A stretch of 64,000 nt of DNA, from positions 24,418 to 88,417 of the forward strand of contig MEMB01000002.1 in the NCBI GenBank assembly GCA_001768735.1. Direction: 5' to 3'. Source of the stretch: Alphaproteobacteria bacterium GWF2_58_20 (GTDB lineage: Bacteria > Pseudomonadota > Alphaproteobacteria > UBA1247). Numbering within the stretch: position 1 is the stretch's first letter; every line of letters starts with the position of its first letter. Below the pieces are notes generated by a model, which did no database searches, was not told the origin of the DNA, and was given only the letters and a program-made list of their open reading frames with translations. Positions 28,712-38,369 of this stretch are shown in pieces. Position numbers and translations under genes: made by a program.

Positions 28712-28720
28712 AGGATGAAG
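28661..28720 (+). repeat. GATGAA/GATGAAG microsatellite joining two genes
   Basis: Six-base GATGAA-like units code the Asp-Glu tail of copy B; they change into seven-base GATGAAG units that provide both the TGA stop of copy B (28709-28711) and the ATG of the next gene (28715). Length change here would alter the tail or the coupling. Confidence 0.8.
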
Positions 28721-28999
28721 GATGCCATGAAAGCTAAGTTTCTGATGCTGGCCCTGGCGGCCTGCCTTGTGGGCATTCCAGCCATGGCCCAGGATTCCGG
28801 GGATTGGCCGGATACGTCTCCTGGTTATGAACCGTATGATGAACCGGTGGAGTTGCCGGATGATTTTCCGGCGGATCCTATTGAATCGCCGGATGATTTT
28901 CCGACGGATCCCATCGAATTGCCGGATGATTTTCCGACGGATCCTCTGCCGGATGAAGGTGATCCGGGTATGCCGTATCCGGATGGACCGATCTTTTGA
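28715..28999 (+). CDS. Small acidic secreted protein (copy C) with 11-residue repeats
   Basis: A 94-residue protein (start ATG 28715 or 28727) with signal peptide cut after AMA-QD. The mature part is built of Asp, Pro and Glu, and has three copies of an 11-residue unit of the form ELPDDFPTDPI. Signal peptide and acidity match copies A and B, but the core motif is lost. Function unknown. Confidence 0.65.
   Translation: MKDAMKAKFLMLALAACLVGIPAMAQDSGDWPDTSPGYEPYDEPVELPDDFPADPIESPDDFPTDPIELPDDFPTDPLPDEGDPGMPYPDGPIF
28850..28948 (+). repeat. Three 33-base tandem repeats
   Basis: Three direct 33-base units inside the third small secreted gene, differing at only a few positions, each coding an 11-residue acidic unit. 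Confidence 0.9.
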
Positions 29000-29009
29000 T
29001 TGAAGGGAT

Positions 29010-29648
29010 ATGATGGGTAGCGAAAACTGGCAAAACCGTTCAGGCATGAAGCGTCAGTACGGACGTAGCAACAGCAATAACAACAACCGCGATCGCCGGA
29101 GTGGTGGTGGCAGTAGTAGTGGCAGCAGTAGCGGCGGCGTGCCGTCCAACCGCAACCAGGCGCTGGACAGCAACGGGCCGATGGGGCGCATTCGTGGAAA
29201 CGCTTACCAGATCTGCGAACGTTATCTTTCGCAGGCACGGGATGCGGCCTCATCGGGTGACCGTATCATGGCGGAGAACCTGTATCAGCACGCAGAGCAT
29301 TATCTGCGTCTGAACAACATGTTCAACGAGCCACGGGATGACAACCGCAAGCCTCGCAACGAAAATGCTCCGGAAAGTTCCGGACGTGACGAGACGCCCC
29401 CTGAAGGTCGCACGCCTTCAGGGAATGCGGCAAGCCCGCTTCCCGGAACGGAAGAACAGCCATCCATCCTTGATGCCCCACCCCCAGGGGCGGCGGACTT
29501 GTTTGGGCAGGCGGAAACCTCTTCTGAAAAACCGGAAGGCACTGCGCGTCCAAAGCGTGGACACTGGCGCCGCAAGCCCAAGGATGCCGAAGCGGGAGGG
29601 GAGGTTTCCCCGCCTGCACCGGAAGCCGAATCCAAAGGAAATGACTGA
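29010..29648 (+). CDS. DUF4167 domain protein
   Basis: A 212-residue protein. The basic, Asn/Ser/Gly-rich N-terminus (about 1-50, probably disordered) is followed by the conserved DUF4167 core NGPMGRIRGNAYQICERYL and SGDRIMAENLYQHAEHYLR, then a disordered Pro/Glu-rich C-terminus ending in a basic patch (RPKRGHWRRKPKD). This family is confined to Alphaproteobacteria; RNA binding has been suggested from composition but function is unknown. ATG at 29010 or 29013. Confidence 0.85.
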   Translation: MMGSENWQNRSGMKRQYGRSNSNNNNRDRRSGGGSSSGSSSGGVPSNRNQALDSNGPMGRIRGNAYQICERYLSQARDAASSGDRIMAENLYQHAEHYLRLNNMFNEPRDDNRKPRNENAPESSGRDETPPEGRTPSGNAASPLPGTEEQPSILDAPPPGAADLFGQAETSSEKPEGTARPKRGHWRRKPKDAEAGGEVSPPAPEAESKGND

Positions 29649-29674
29649 CCGTTTTTCCTGACAGGGGGTCTCCC

Positions 29675-29703
29675 CTTGTAAACAGGGCCCTTGCTCCCCA
29701 CAT
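29675..29703 (+). promoter_or_regulatory. Heat-shock (sigma32-type) promoter of clpB
   Basis: CTTGTAA (29675-29681), a 14-base spacer, and CCCCACAT (29696-29703) closely follow the E. coli sigma32 pattern CTTGAAA-N13-17-CCCCATNT, 47 bases upstream of the clpB ATG. Confidence 0.65.
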
Positions 29704-29750
29704 GATAAGTGTCGGGCGTTTGGGCCCTTTTGCATTTTGGAGGTTTGGCC

Positions 29751-32318
29751 ATGGAATTCAACAATTATACCGATCGTGCCCGTACGCTTGTGGATGAGGC
29801 GCAGGCGCTGGCGCTGCGGGAAAACCATCAGCAGCTGACGTGCGAACACCTGCTTTCGGTGATGCTGGAGGATGATGCGGGCGTAAGTGTCGGCCTTGTC
29901 CGGGCGTCTGGAGGCGATGTGCCGCACTTGCGGCAGGAGGTGGAAACAGCGCTTTCCCGCCTGCCAAAGGTTGAGGGGGCCGGGGCAAGGCTTTACATGA
30001 CGCCGGATCTTGCACGCCTCTTTGGGCTTGCGGAACAGGCGGCAAAAAAGGCGGGGGACAAGTTTGTCACGGAGGAGCGCCTGCTTCTGGCCATGCTTGC
30101 TGCGTCCGGGCTTTCTGTCGGACAAGGCCTGGAAAAGTCGGGCGTGACATTGGCAAAGCTGGAAGCGGCCGTGAGTGGTATGCGCAAGGGCCGGGTGGCC
30201 GATAGCGCCTCAGCCGAGGAAGGGTATGAAGCCCTCAAGAAATATGCACGCGACCTGACCGAAGCCGCGCGTAACGGCAAGCTGGATCCGGTGATCGGGC
30301 GGGACGAGGAAATCCGCCGCACCATCCAGGTTCTTTCGCGCCGGACAAAAAACAATCCGGTGCTGATTGGCGAACCGGGCGTTGGCAAGACAGCCATCAT
30401 TGAAGGGCTTGCTTTGCGCATCGTGAATGGCGATGTTCCTGAAGGCCTCAAGAAGAAGCGCTTGCTGGCACTGGATCTTGGTTCTCTGGTTGCGGGCGCC
30501 AAGTTTCGTGGCGAGTTTGAAGAACGCCTCAAGGCGGTGCTCAGGGAAATTGAAGATGCGGCCGGGGAGATCATCGTTTTCATCGACGAGTTGCACAACC
30601 TGGTGGGCGCGGGTCGGGCGGAAGGTTCCATGGATGCATCCAACATGCTGAAACCGGCGCTTTCTCGCGGCGAGCTGCACATGGTTGGCGCGACAACCCT
30701 CAATGAATACCGCCAGCATATCGAGAAGGACGCGGCGCTGGCGCGGCGTTTCCAGCCGGTTTTTGTGGCCGAGCCAACGGTTGGGGACACCATTTCCATC
30801 CTGCGCGGCCTCAAGGAAAAATATGAGTTGCATCATGGGGTACGGATCACGGATGGCGCGATTGTTTCGGCGTCCACACTGTCGCACCGGTATATTTCCG
30901 ATCGTTTCCTGCCCGACAAGGCGATTGACCTTGTGGACGAGGCAGCCTCCAAGCTGCGCATGGAAGTGGATTCCAAGCCGGCGGCGGTGGATGAGCTCGA
31001 CCGGCGCATCATCCAGCTCAAGATTGAGCGCGAGGCTTTGAAACGCGAGAAGGACAAGGCGTCGAAGGACAGGCTGGAAAAACTGCTGGAAGAGTTGACC
31101 GTCTTTGAGAAGCAGTCGGCTGACCTGACTGCCCGCTGGCAGGCGGAAAAGGCCCAGCTGGTTCGTGGTCAGAAGCTGAAGGAGGAGATCGAGCAGCGCA
31201 AGGCGGAGCTGGATCAAGCGCAGCGCGGTGGCAATTTCACGCGGGCGGGCGAGCTGGCCTATGGCATCATTCCGGATCTGGAAAAGACGCTGGCCGGGGC
31301 GCAGCAGGACGTTCAGAACCGCATGCTCAACGAGGAGGTCAAGGATAGCGACATCGCGGCGATTGTCAGCCGCTGGACGGGAATCCCGGTGGACCGCATG
31401 CTGGAAGGTGAGCGCGAAAAGCTGCTGCACATGGAAAAATCGCTGGCCACTCGCGTGGTTGGGCAGGAGGATGCCCTGGTTTCGGTGTCCAACGCCGTGC
31501 GGCGCGCGCGCGCAGGATTGCAGGATCCTCTTCGGCCCATTGGCTCGTTCCTGTTCCTTGGCCCCACGGGCGTGGGCAAGACCGAGCTGACCAAGGCGCT
31601 GGCGCAGTTCCTGTTTGATGATGAAAGCGCCCTGTTGCGGCTCGACATGTCGGAATACATGGAAAAGCATTCCGTGGCCCGCATGATTGGCGCGCCTCCG
31701 GGCTATGTGGGATATGACGAGGGCGGGGCGCTCACAGAAAGTGTGCGCCGCAGGCCCTACCAGGTCATTCTGTTTGACGAGATTGAAAAAGCCCATCCAG
31801 ACGTGTTCAACATTCTGCTGCAAGTGCTGGATGATGGCCGCCTGACCGACGGCCAGGGGCGGACGGTGGATTTTCGCAACACACTCATCATCATGACCTC
31901 CAACCTTGGCGGCGGAATTTTGGCCGAGCAGAAGGAAGGCGAGGATACGGAAGCCGTGCGGGATCAGGTGATGGCGGCGGTGCGTGGCGCGTTCCGGCCC
32001 GAGTTCCTCAACCGGCTGGATGAAATCATCCTCTTCCACCGTCTGCACCGCGCGCAGATGCAGGGCATAGTGGAGATCCAGCTGGCGCGGCTCTCAAGCC
32101 TGCTTGCGGCCCGCAACATCATTCTCAAGGTGGATGACAAGGCCGAGGCGTGGCTGGCGGATGCGGGGTATGACCCGGTTTATGGCGCACGGCCGCTCAA
32201 GCGTGTCATCCAGCGCGAGCTGCAAAACCCGCTCGCCGAAGCCGTCCTTGCCGGCAAAATCGCCGATGGCCACGAGGTCGTGGTCACATCGGGGGAAGAT
32301 GGGCTTTCCCTTTCCTGA
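29751..32318 (+). CDS. clpB: Chaperone ATPase ClpB
   Basis: An 855-residue Hsp100 disaggregase that works with DnaK to rescue aggregated proteins. Domains in order: Clp N-repeat domain ([12 protein letters not shown]...), AAA1 with Walker [10 protein letters not shown] and Walker [10 protein letters not shown], the middle coiled coil (about 400-520) that marks ClpB, AAA2 with GPTGVGKTE and [12 protein letters not shown], and the C-terminal D2-small domain. Start chosen at ATG 29751, preceded by GGAGG. The upstream promoter is of heat-shock type and a strong hairpin follows. Confidence 0.98.
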   Translation: MEFNNYTDRARTLVDEAQALALRENHQQLTCEHLLSVMLEDDAGVSVGLVRASGGDVPHLRQEVETALSRLPKVEGAGARLYMTPDLARLFGLAEQAAKKAGDKFVTEERLLLAMLAASGLSVGQGLEKSGVTLAKLEAAVSGMRKGRVADSASAEEGYEALKKYARDLTEAARNGKLDPVIGRDEEIRRTIQVLSRRTKNNPVLIGEPGVGKTAIIEGLALRIVNGDVPEGLKKKRLLALDLGSLVAGAKFRGEFEERLKAVLREIEDAAGEIIVFIDELHNLVGAGRAEGSMDASNMLKPALSRGELHMVGATTLNEYRQHIEKDAALARRFQPVFVAEPTVGDTISILRGLKEKYELHHGVRITDGAIVSASTLSHRYISDRFLPDKAIDLVDEAASKLRMEVDSKPAAVDELDRRIIQLKIEREALKREKDKASKDRLEKLLEELTVFEKQSADLTARWQAEKAQLVRGQKLKEEIEQRKAELDQAQRGGNFTRAGELAYGIIPDLEKTLAGAQQDVQNRMLNEEVKDSDIAAIVSRWTGIPVDRMLEGEREKLLHMEKSLATRVVGQEDALVSVSNAVRRARAGLQDPLRPIGSFLFLGPTGVGKTELTKALAQFLFDDESALLRLDMSEYMEKHSVARMIGAPPGYVGYDEGGALTESVRRRPYQVILFDEIEKAHPDVFNILLQVLDDGRLTDGQGRTVDFRNTLIIMTSNLGGGILAEQKEGEDTEAVRDQVMAAVRGAFRPEFLNRLDEIILFHRLHRAQMQGIVEIQLARLSSLLAARNIILKVDDKAEAWLADAGYDPVYGARPLKRVIQRELQNPLAEAVLAGKIADGHEVVVTSGEDGLSLS

Positions 32319-32337
32319 AATCTTCCTGCGTCCTGAA

Positions 32338-32369
32338 AAAAAACGCCGGGTTTTTTGCCCGGCGTTTTT
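32338..32369 (+). terminator. Terminator between clpB and a convergent gene
   Basis: Hairpin arms AACGCCGGG and CCCGGCGTT around a T-rich loop, with A run before and T run after, so it can serve both clpB and the convergent gene. Confidence 0.9.
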
Positions 32370-32389
32370 GGTGTTCCGTCATGCGTTTA

Positions 32390-33394
32390 TCATGGGTTTT
32401 GCAGGTGGTTTGCCTGATCTGGCGCGGGCGGGTTGTTCAGCGCGCACCGGCAGCCGCCTGTGCGGAGTGATGATGCGCAATAGGCATTTCCCGAGGTGTA
32501 AGAGCCGCAATGTCCCAACCAGCCCATGATGCCATTATAGCCACGTTCCGGATAGGCATAATTGTAACCATAGTATCCATAGACGTGCTGATACCTCTGC
32601 CCAACATTGTGTTCGGCATAGGTGTAGCTTCCACCTGGTTTGCAGTCGGCGTTCGAGGTCGGGAAAGGGGTGGCGTTGAGGTCTGTGGTTTCTGTGTTGG
32701 TATATGTGCTGCGTCCTGTGTAAACGCGGGCGTCATTGGTGACGGTTGATGTAATGCTGAGTTGGGTTAGTCCAGCGCTTGCGCCTGCTCCTGTCCTGCC
32801 ATCGTCGGCATAGGTCCATTCAAGGCGGTTTCTTGCAATGTCCCAGATGACGTCGCCGGTGGAGAGCGCCATGGTGCGGCGCTCATACTGGCTGGTGCCG
32901 GTAGCGCCAATGTAGCCGTTGGCGTCATCGGTGGAGGAGGCTGCCGGTGTGGCGATACCGTAAAACAGCTTCCCGCTGCCTACCGCGCCGCCATCCCAGT
33001 TGTTGGGGTTGTTGAGCAGGTCGTGGGCAATGCGGTTCCACTGGCTTTCCTTGATCATGTCGTAGCCGGGGCCGATGGCTTGGCAGGCGGTGCGGCAGTT
33101 GGCCCAGGTGTAGGTGGCGGAGAGGCTTCCGGCGGCCGGGGCGGCCGGATTTCCAGCGGCCTCGTATTTCATGATGGCAAAGGCGGGCACATCTACACCG
33201 CTCACGCTGCTGGCGGGCAGGTAGATCCACTCACTGTGGCTGCCTTGCGCCACGTTCAGGGTGAAGGTCTGTTCAGCTGTCTGTCCGGTCTGGTTGGTGG
33301 CGCGCAGGGTCACCGTTTCACTGCCGGCAATGGTGGCCGTGCTCCACAGGGTGCACAGGACAAGGATGGATGCGGTTTTGAATTTGTTGCGCAT
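32390..33394 (-). CDS. Secreted FGE/SUMF1-like fold protein
   Basis: A 334-residue protein with a signal peptide (ATIAG). After a short beta region, AFAIMKYEAAGNP, YDMIKESQWNRIAHDLL, QYERRTMALSTGDVIWDIARNRLEWT follow the order of motifs in formylglycine-generating-enzyme-like (C-type lectin fold) domains found on surface proteins. The catalytic cysteines of true FGE cannot be assigned. The C-terminus is rich in Tyr, Gly and Cys. The preceding minus-strand gene is a repeat protein, 18 bases away, so the two are likely co-transcribed and may act together at the surface. Confidence 0.6.
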   Translation of the reverse strand: MRNKFKTASILVLCTLWSTATIAGSETVTLRATNQTGQTAEQTFTLNVAQGSHSEWIYLPASSVSGVDVPAFAIMKYEAAGNPAAPAAGSLSATYTWANCRTACQAIGPGYDMIKESQWNRIAHDLLNNPNNWDGGAVGSGKLFYGIATPAASSTDDANGYIGATGTSQYERRTMALSTGDVIWDIARNRLEWTYADDGRTGAGASAGLTQLSITSTVTNDARVYTGRSTYTNTETTDLNATPFPTSNADCKPGGSYTYAEHNVGQRYQHVYGYYGYNYAYPERGYNGIMGWLGHCGSYTSGNAYCASSLRTGGCRCALNNPPAPDQANHLQNP

Positions 33395-33412
33395 GGCGGA
33401 TGGGGCCTTTCG

Positions 33413-35017
33413 TTATTCAACGGTGATGGTGAAGGATTGGATTGCGGTAGTACCATCGCCGTCGCGGGCGCGAAGGGAGATGGGGTAGGTTCCTGCAGGT
33501 GCCTCAGTTCCCGAAAGCGTACCGCTGCGCAGGTGGTTGCCTGCATAGGTGAAGGTCAGCCATGCGGGCAGGGTAGCGGCTTCTTCAAGGACGAGGGCGT
33601 CGGCCGGGTTGTCGTCGGCAGCTGTGGCCGTATAGGTGAAGCTGCTTCCCGCCGCAATGGTGGCATCTTCCTGCGCGCTGGTGAAGAAGGGGGGGGTGTT
33701 GGTGGGGGAGGGCGTTTCTGGAACGCCAGACAGAACCATGGTATTGATATCGTTGAAACTGTTTTTGTAGCTGTTGCGGATGGAAAGCCATGCCGGACCG
33801 GACGTCATTTCCACATGGACAAGGTTCCCTGAGGTTTCAATCCCGAAATCGTAACTGTAAGGCATGCCATACTGGGCTGATGTTCCGGCCGAGGTGCTGA
33901 AGGATGGGCCTGTATGGCTTTCCACAGGGGGGGTGCCGGAAAGCATGACAAGGCCAGTGTCGTTGAGGTTTCCGGTGTAAGCTTGGCGCACGGAAAGCCA
34001 TTCCGGCCCAGTAATTTTTGAGACCCATATCAGGTTGCCTGAACTGGTGATTCTGACATCATAGCCATATGGGATGCCCCATGTCGCGGAAAGGGGGGGG
34101 GAGCTAGAGAATTGGGGAGCGTCGCGGCTTTCTACGGGAGGAACGCCCGATAGCACGATCATGCCTGCATCGTTGAGGGCTCCGGTGTAGGTCTGGCGCA
34201 CGGAAAGCCATTCCGGTCCGGTTTGCCTGGAAATATGGACAATGTTGTTGAAGCCGGGATCAATTACAAAATCGTAGGTGTAAGGGATGCCCCATGTTGC
34301 CATGAGGGGAGGGGTGCTGGTGAAGGCCGGTGGGGCAAACCCGCCGCTTCCGGCTGGCGGCGTGCCGGAAAGTAGTGCTGTCCAGTCGCCGTAGTCGGTG
34401 AAAGTCAGCCATGCGTGTGGAATGGCGGGTTCCAGGAGACTGATGGTGATAGTGTCGCCTGCTGCGGTGGAATCAGACATGATGTTGTAGGTATAGGGCA
34501 TTCCTTCATAGGCGGTTGCGGTGGGAATGCTGAAAAAACTCAGTTCCGTGTCCGATCCTGCGGCTTCGGTGGTGATGTTCCATGTGGTGGAAAAACCGCA
34601 GGCCGTGATGGTGGCGGAAAGGGCAGCGCCATTGCTGGCCGATGTGGTCATGCTCAGGGAGAGAGAGTTTGTTTCATCCACAGATGCTTCCGTGTTCCAA
34701 GTCAGCCCATCGTCAACCGAAAGGCTGGCCATGGCCTCTTCCGGACCGGAAATGCTGGCCGTGCAGGTGCCTTCCATGCCGGCAAGTGAAACTGTGTTCG
34801 AGAAAATCCGGGTGGACAGGGGTTGCCCGATAAGGGAGGAAAATGTAAAGGAAAAAGGGGGGAGATCTTCCCCTGCTTGCTGGGCCTGGAGAGGGGCATC
34901 GCCAAAGAACTTGCGGATCCTGTAGGAGTGGCCCGTGGCGGCCAGACAGGGATGGATGCTCATTATGCCAGCAACGAGAATGAGATATTTTACGAAGCAA
35001 CGGAAGGTGATTAACAT
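33413..35017 (-). CDS. Secreted Ig/cadherin-like repeat protein
   Basis: A 534-residue protein with signal peptide (PCLAA). Residues 222-431 are three successive units of exactly 70 residues, each of the pattern ...GPxF-S-WGIPYxYD...GPEWLSVRQxYTGxLNDxG-x-LSG. Residues 163-218 and 432-534 are related, the last containing a He_PIG-like Ig segment (YTATAADDNPADAL...LPAWLTF). Such domains form elongated surface proteins. N-terminal 160 residues are unfamiliar. Pairs with the FGE-like gene downstream. Confidence 0.72.
   Translation of the reverse strand: MLITFRCFVKYLILVAGIMSIHPCLAATGHSYRIRKFFGDAPLQAQQAGEDLPPFSFTFSSLIGQPLSTRIFSNTVSLAGMEGTCTASISGPEEAMASLSVDDGLTWNTEASVDETNSLSLSMTTSASNGAALSATITACGFSTTWNITTEAAGSDTELSFFSIPTATAYEGMPYTYNIMSDSTAAGDTITISLLEPAIPHAWLTFTDYGDWTALLSGTPPAGSGGFAPPAFTSTPPLMATWGIPYTYDFVIDPGFNNIVHISRQTGPEWLSVRQTYTGALNDAGMIVLSGVPPVESRDAPQFSSSPPLSATWGIPYGYDVRITSSGNLIWVSKITGPEWLSVRQAYTGNLNDTGLVMLSGTPPVESHTGPSFSTSAGTSAQYGMPYSYDFGIETSGNLVHVEMTSGPAWLSIRNSYKNSFNDINTMVLSGVPETPSPTNTPPFFTSAQEDATIAAGSSFTYTATAADDNPADALVLEEAATLPAWLTFTYAGNHLRSGTLSGTEAPAGTYPISLRARDGDGTTAIQSFTITVE
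33725..34354 (-). repeat. Three 210-base coding tandem repeats
   Basis: Units at 34354-34145, 34144-33935 and 33934-33725 code the 70-residue Ig-like modules; the first two are the most alike. Confidence 0.8.
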
Positions 35018-35278
35018 GGCATTTTCCTGTTAGCTTTAAAACTACAAACTGTAATTTTTTTTACCTTTATGTGAATGGTGTCAATATATTTTTTCATTAA
35101 TTCGATGGCGGCATGCAGATCTGGTATCAATTTGATTGATTCAGGGGCCAGCAGGGTGGACAGCTTGTAAGAATCCTGAGGCGGTGGATGCTGGCCTTTC
35201 CAGCTTCCATGTTTGACAAGTGCCTTGTGGATGATTAGCCTTGCTTTGAAAGGCTTGAGGGAGAAGGGATTTGCCGAT
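35018..35278. other. AT-rich intergenic region
   Basis: Lies between divergent genes. Much more AT-rich than its surroundings in 35030-35110. It holds a TTGACA on the minus strand (35084-35079) and one on the plus strand (35213-35218), but I see no convincing -10 partner for either. No gene or structured RNA recognised. Confidence 0.4.
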
Positions 35279-36451
35279 ATGACAGATCAGAAATTGCACC
35301 AGCCATTGCCCCGGCGGGATATGTCGCCGGATGTGGTGCGGTTTCGGCAATCCATGGTGACGGTCTTTTTGGGCGCCGGCCTGCTTTATGCCATGATCTC
35401 AAATATTTACAGGGTTGCGATTGAGGCGCGGCAGGAAAAGGACTCCTTTCATAAAAACAAGACAGCTTCCGCAACGCGCATCCTTCCCGAAAGGGATGAC
35501 CTTGGCGCGACGGAGTCCGCTGCCCGGTTGCGGCAGGCGTTCATGCGGCGTCATGAGGCTTTGGGCCTTTCCCGTCCGCTGGTGATTCTTGACGGCAACC
35601 GGGTTCTGGAAGATCCGGACAGTGTGGTGCAGACCCTCAAGGACAGGTTTGGAAACACGCTTGTGGATGAGGCTGCGCAGGAACTCGCTTCCGGCGTTAC
35701 CCAAATGGCCATGGAAGGCAATGGGTCTGTTGCCGGTGGGTATGGGTTTGAAACGCCGGATGGCCGCGCTGTGGAATTTTATGTTGTGCTGGATATGCCG
35801 GGCACTACCCTGGTTTCTGAGGGCCTGACCACGATCCTGGGAACGTCGGGTTGGCGGTTGCGGCCTGAAACCGTCCCGTCGCGCGCAGAAATGGCCTGCA
35901 TGGTCTTGTGGCATGAATGTTTCGGTCATTGCACAGAGGAAGACAGTATTTTTATGGCAAGGGTTCCTCGGGATGATCCGGGACTGCCTTTCTTGCGGGA
36001 GCTGCGGGCGGATGCGATGGGTATGGCGGCCATGGTGCGCGAGGCGGGGCATGACGGACCGGCCCGCCGGATGTGTGACATGAGGACACTGTCGGCCTTT
36101 CATGGGGAAATTGATGAGAATTACGCCACGATTGCCCAGCGCAGCCAGATTGTGGCGCGGCTTGGGGCAGTCATGGCCGATCCAGCGCGCCGCACGGCTT
36201 TCATGTCGCTGGATGACAGGGGATTGCTCCAGTTTGTGGATATGATGCTGGCTGAGATCGTGCCTTCGGTGCCGGAGCTGGAGAACAGCATCTGGAGTCT
36301 GGATGATGTGCGGCGTTTTCGCAGTGGGGAGCTATCGCTGGAGGCGCTTTCTCCGAATGGCAGGAATGTTCTCGCCGGGCTGGACGGAGCAGAAAAACGC
36401 TTGCTGGTGAAGCCGGCTCCGTGTAGCTGTAAACCAGCCTTGAAAATGTAG
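35279..36451 (+). CDS. Membrane protein with HExxxH and E-RAD motif, possible metallopeptidase
   Basis: A 390-residue protein. Start chosen at ATG 35279 (MTDQKLHQPLPRR), which follows a purine-rich GAGGGAGAAGG. One N-terminal membrane segment (SMVTVFLGAGLLYAMI) then a soluble domain. At 212-217 is WHECFGH, followed by ELRADAMG (Glu241) 24 residues later. Zinc peptidases of the HExxH...ExxAD type have the same order, but here there is one residue too many between His and His. The segment is predicted helical. Function unassigned. Confidence 0.6.
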   Translation: MTDQKLHQPLPRRDMSPDVVRFRQSMVTVFLGAGLLYAMISNIYRVAIEARQEKDSFHKNKTASATRILPERDDLGATESAARLRQAFMRRHEALGLSRPLVILDGNRVLEDPDSVVQTLKDRFGNTLVDEAAQELASGVTQMAMEGNGSVAGGYGFETPDGRAVEFYVVLDMPGTTLVSEGLTTILGTSGWRLRPETVPSRAEMACMVLWHECFGHCTEEDSIFMARVPRDDPGLPFLRELRADAMGMAAMVREAGHDGPARRMCDMRTLSAFHGEIDENYATIAQRSQIVARLGAVMADPARRTAFMSLDDRGLLQFVDMMLAEIVPSVPELENSIWSLDDVRRFRSGELSLEALSPNGRNVLAGLDGAEKRLLVKPAPCSCKPALKM

Positions 36452-36479
36452 ATGGATATATGAGGGGGAGGAAAAACAC

Positions 36480-38369
36480 ATGATGAAAACGGTTTTGTGG
36501 ATTGTTGCCTCATGCTTGGTTGCCCTATCGGCCCAGGCGGAATGGATGTCCATTGGGGGCGGACTTGGCGGTGGCGGGAATGCCCCTGCACAGACGGCTC
36601 CCGAAAAACCGGACAAACCCTCCAGCGGTCCCTCCTGGTTTCCCGGTGGCGGCAACAGCAATCCCGAACCGCAGCAGACGGCGCCTTCTGGGTCGGGTTC
36701 CTCCGGCGGGTCTTCCTGGTTTCCCGGGGGGAGTGGCAGCAGCGGGAACAATTCGGGCACCTCGGGTTCCGGGAGTTCCTCTGGCGCGGAGGCCGGGCCG
36801 GAAATTGTCTATACCGGCATAGCGCACATGGACAGCCGTCCGGCGACCCTGAGAATGCGCATTTCCGGCAACCAGGTAGCCGGGACACTGGAAATTGGCA
36901 GCATCTGCGCCCAGAATATCCATCTTGGCGGAGCTTCCATCACCTTTACCGGCGCCCTGTCGGGAGAATGGGAAAGCAAAACCGGGGAAATCAATACCAC
37001 TTGGCAGGGGAAAGACCACATGTGCGGGACGGATGTGCCCAACAATGGTGTTTTCAAGGTTTTCCTCAAGGATGAAAATACGGTCCACCTGCGCATTAAC
37101 GGTCAGCGCGGCCAGTATGGCTATGACCTGAAACCCCACCGCAAGGTCTATGCCAGTGGCAATGCGGCGGTGGCGGATTCTGCCACCGGTCAGCCTGGCA
37201 AGCCGGACAAGCCCACAAAACCGGACAAGCCGGAGGCACCGGTAGGATCAGGCGAACTTGATCCTGATGATGTGGACAGCATCATGGCGCTGCCCTCGGC
37301 GATGACGCTTCCGCCGGGCGGGGACATGGATTTCCCCGTGGTGTTTGTCGTGATGTCGGAAGATGGCGAAAAACGCATGGTGGATGATGCCGCCATCAAA
37401 TGGACGCTGGGCAAGGGGGCGGAGAAGAAGGACGGCAAGATTTTCATATCCTCAAAGGTCGCCGATGGTGAGAAAATCACCCTTGTTGGTCGCATGACCA
37501 TCGGAGGCAAGGTGTTCGAGACCAAAACCGTCGTGACGGTTCGCGAAGGGGAAAAGCTGGGCACCTACAATGGACGCATCATGTTCGATTACAGTCCGTT
37601 TGTGAGTCTCAAGGCCGGCACGCATCCGGTAAGTCCTGCCTGGGCCGAGGTGGAGTTGCGGCACCGGCTGGGAAGTGGCGGTGTGTTTGCAAGGACGCGT
37701 ACGGGGGCTGATGGACAGTTCACCTTCAGGAATGTGCCGCGTGGTTTTTACCAGGCATGGGCCGTGAAGATGGCCTCCACTTCCTTCCCGGATGGTTATG
37801 AGCTGGAGAAGCCCAACGGCCCGTGGACGCATGACTGGGGCGATGTCCCGGAAATGCGCTGGTCGGAGGAAGCGGACAAGCAGGTGGAAACCTGGGATGT
37901 TGCGCACAAGGCCCTGTCGATCCGGGTTGCTCAACCCAAGGATCAGGGATCTATGGCCGGGAAGCTGTATGGCCGCGTGTTGCGGGATGGCCGGGGCGTT
38001 ACAGGCGTGAAGGTCATGGCCGATATTGATGGCGGTGGTAGCCATCGGGAAACCACCAGCGGGGATGATGGGGTTTATGTGCTGGACCTTTCAGATGTGG
38101 ATTCCGGTCGTTACTGGATCCGGGCAGAAAAATACATCACGAAGGGCTGGGCACGCTGCGGCGACCTCCTCGATATTGCCTCAAACCAGAAGCAGGCCGC
38201 ACACATCATTTCTGCGCCCCCCGATTCGCTGAATGGGGAACAACTGGATATTCCGGTGGCAACCCGCGGCGAAATCTTCGGGAGCTGTAGCGATGAAGAT
38301 CCCGTTGAACTCCCGGAAAGCGGCCGTTTTCAAGGGGTTAAAAGCCGTTCTTTGGGAGAGGGGTGGTGA
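36480..38369 (+). CDS. Secreted Gly/Ser-rich protein with carboxypeptidase-regulatory-like domains
   Basis: A 629-residue protein with a signal peptide (cut after AQA). A disordered part (about 22-105) contains two copies of SWFPGG among Gly and Ser; then an unknown beta domain (about 110-215), a Pro/Lys linker of PDKPTKPDKPE type, and two beta-sandwich regions resembling CarboxypepD_reg (VFARTRTGADGQFTFRNVP and GRVLRDGRGVTGVKVMADI). Probably a surface or periplasmic binding protein. Follows the HExxxH gene by 28 bases. Confidence 0.65.
   Translation: MMKTVLWIVASCLVALSAQAEWMSIGGGLGGGGNAPAQTAPEKPDKPSSGPSWFPGGGNSNPEPQQTAPSGSGSSGGSSWFPGGSGSSGNNSGTSGSGSSSGAEAGPEIVYTGIAHMDSRPATLRMRISGNQVAGTLEIGSICAQNIHLGGASITFTGALSGEWESKTGEINTTWQGKDHMCGTDVPNNGVFKVFLKDENTVHLRINGQRGQYGYDLKPHRKVYASGNAAVADSATGQPGKPDKPTKPDKPEAPVGSGELDPDDVDSIMALPSAMTLPPGGDMDFPVVFVVMSEDGEKRMVDDAAIKWTLGKGAEKKDGKIFISSKVADGEKITLVGRMTIGGKVFETKTVVTVREGEKLGTYNGRIMFDYSPFVSLKAGTHPVSPAWAEVELRHRLGSGGVFARTRTGADGQFTFRNVPRGFYQAWAVKMASTSFPDGYELEKPNGPWTHDWGDVPEMRWSEEADKQVETWDVAHKALSIRVAQPKDQGSMAGKLYGRVLRDGRGVTGVKVMADIDGGGSHRETTSGDDGVYVLDLSDVDSGRYWIRAEKYITKGWARCGDLLDIASNQKQAAHIISAPPDSLNGEQLDIPVATRGEIFGSCSDEDPVELPESGRFQGVKSRSLGEGW

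Noticed and set aside
30210..32048. Open frame of over 600 codons on the minus strand across clpB
   Set aside because: Lies fully antisense to the intact clpB and is a by-product of its codon bias; no start site or family features.
33725..34354. Possible CRISPR array from regular repeats
   Set aside because: The 210-base units are coding, contiguous and without spacers.
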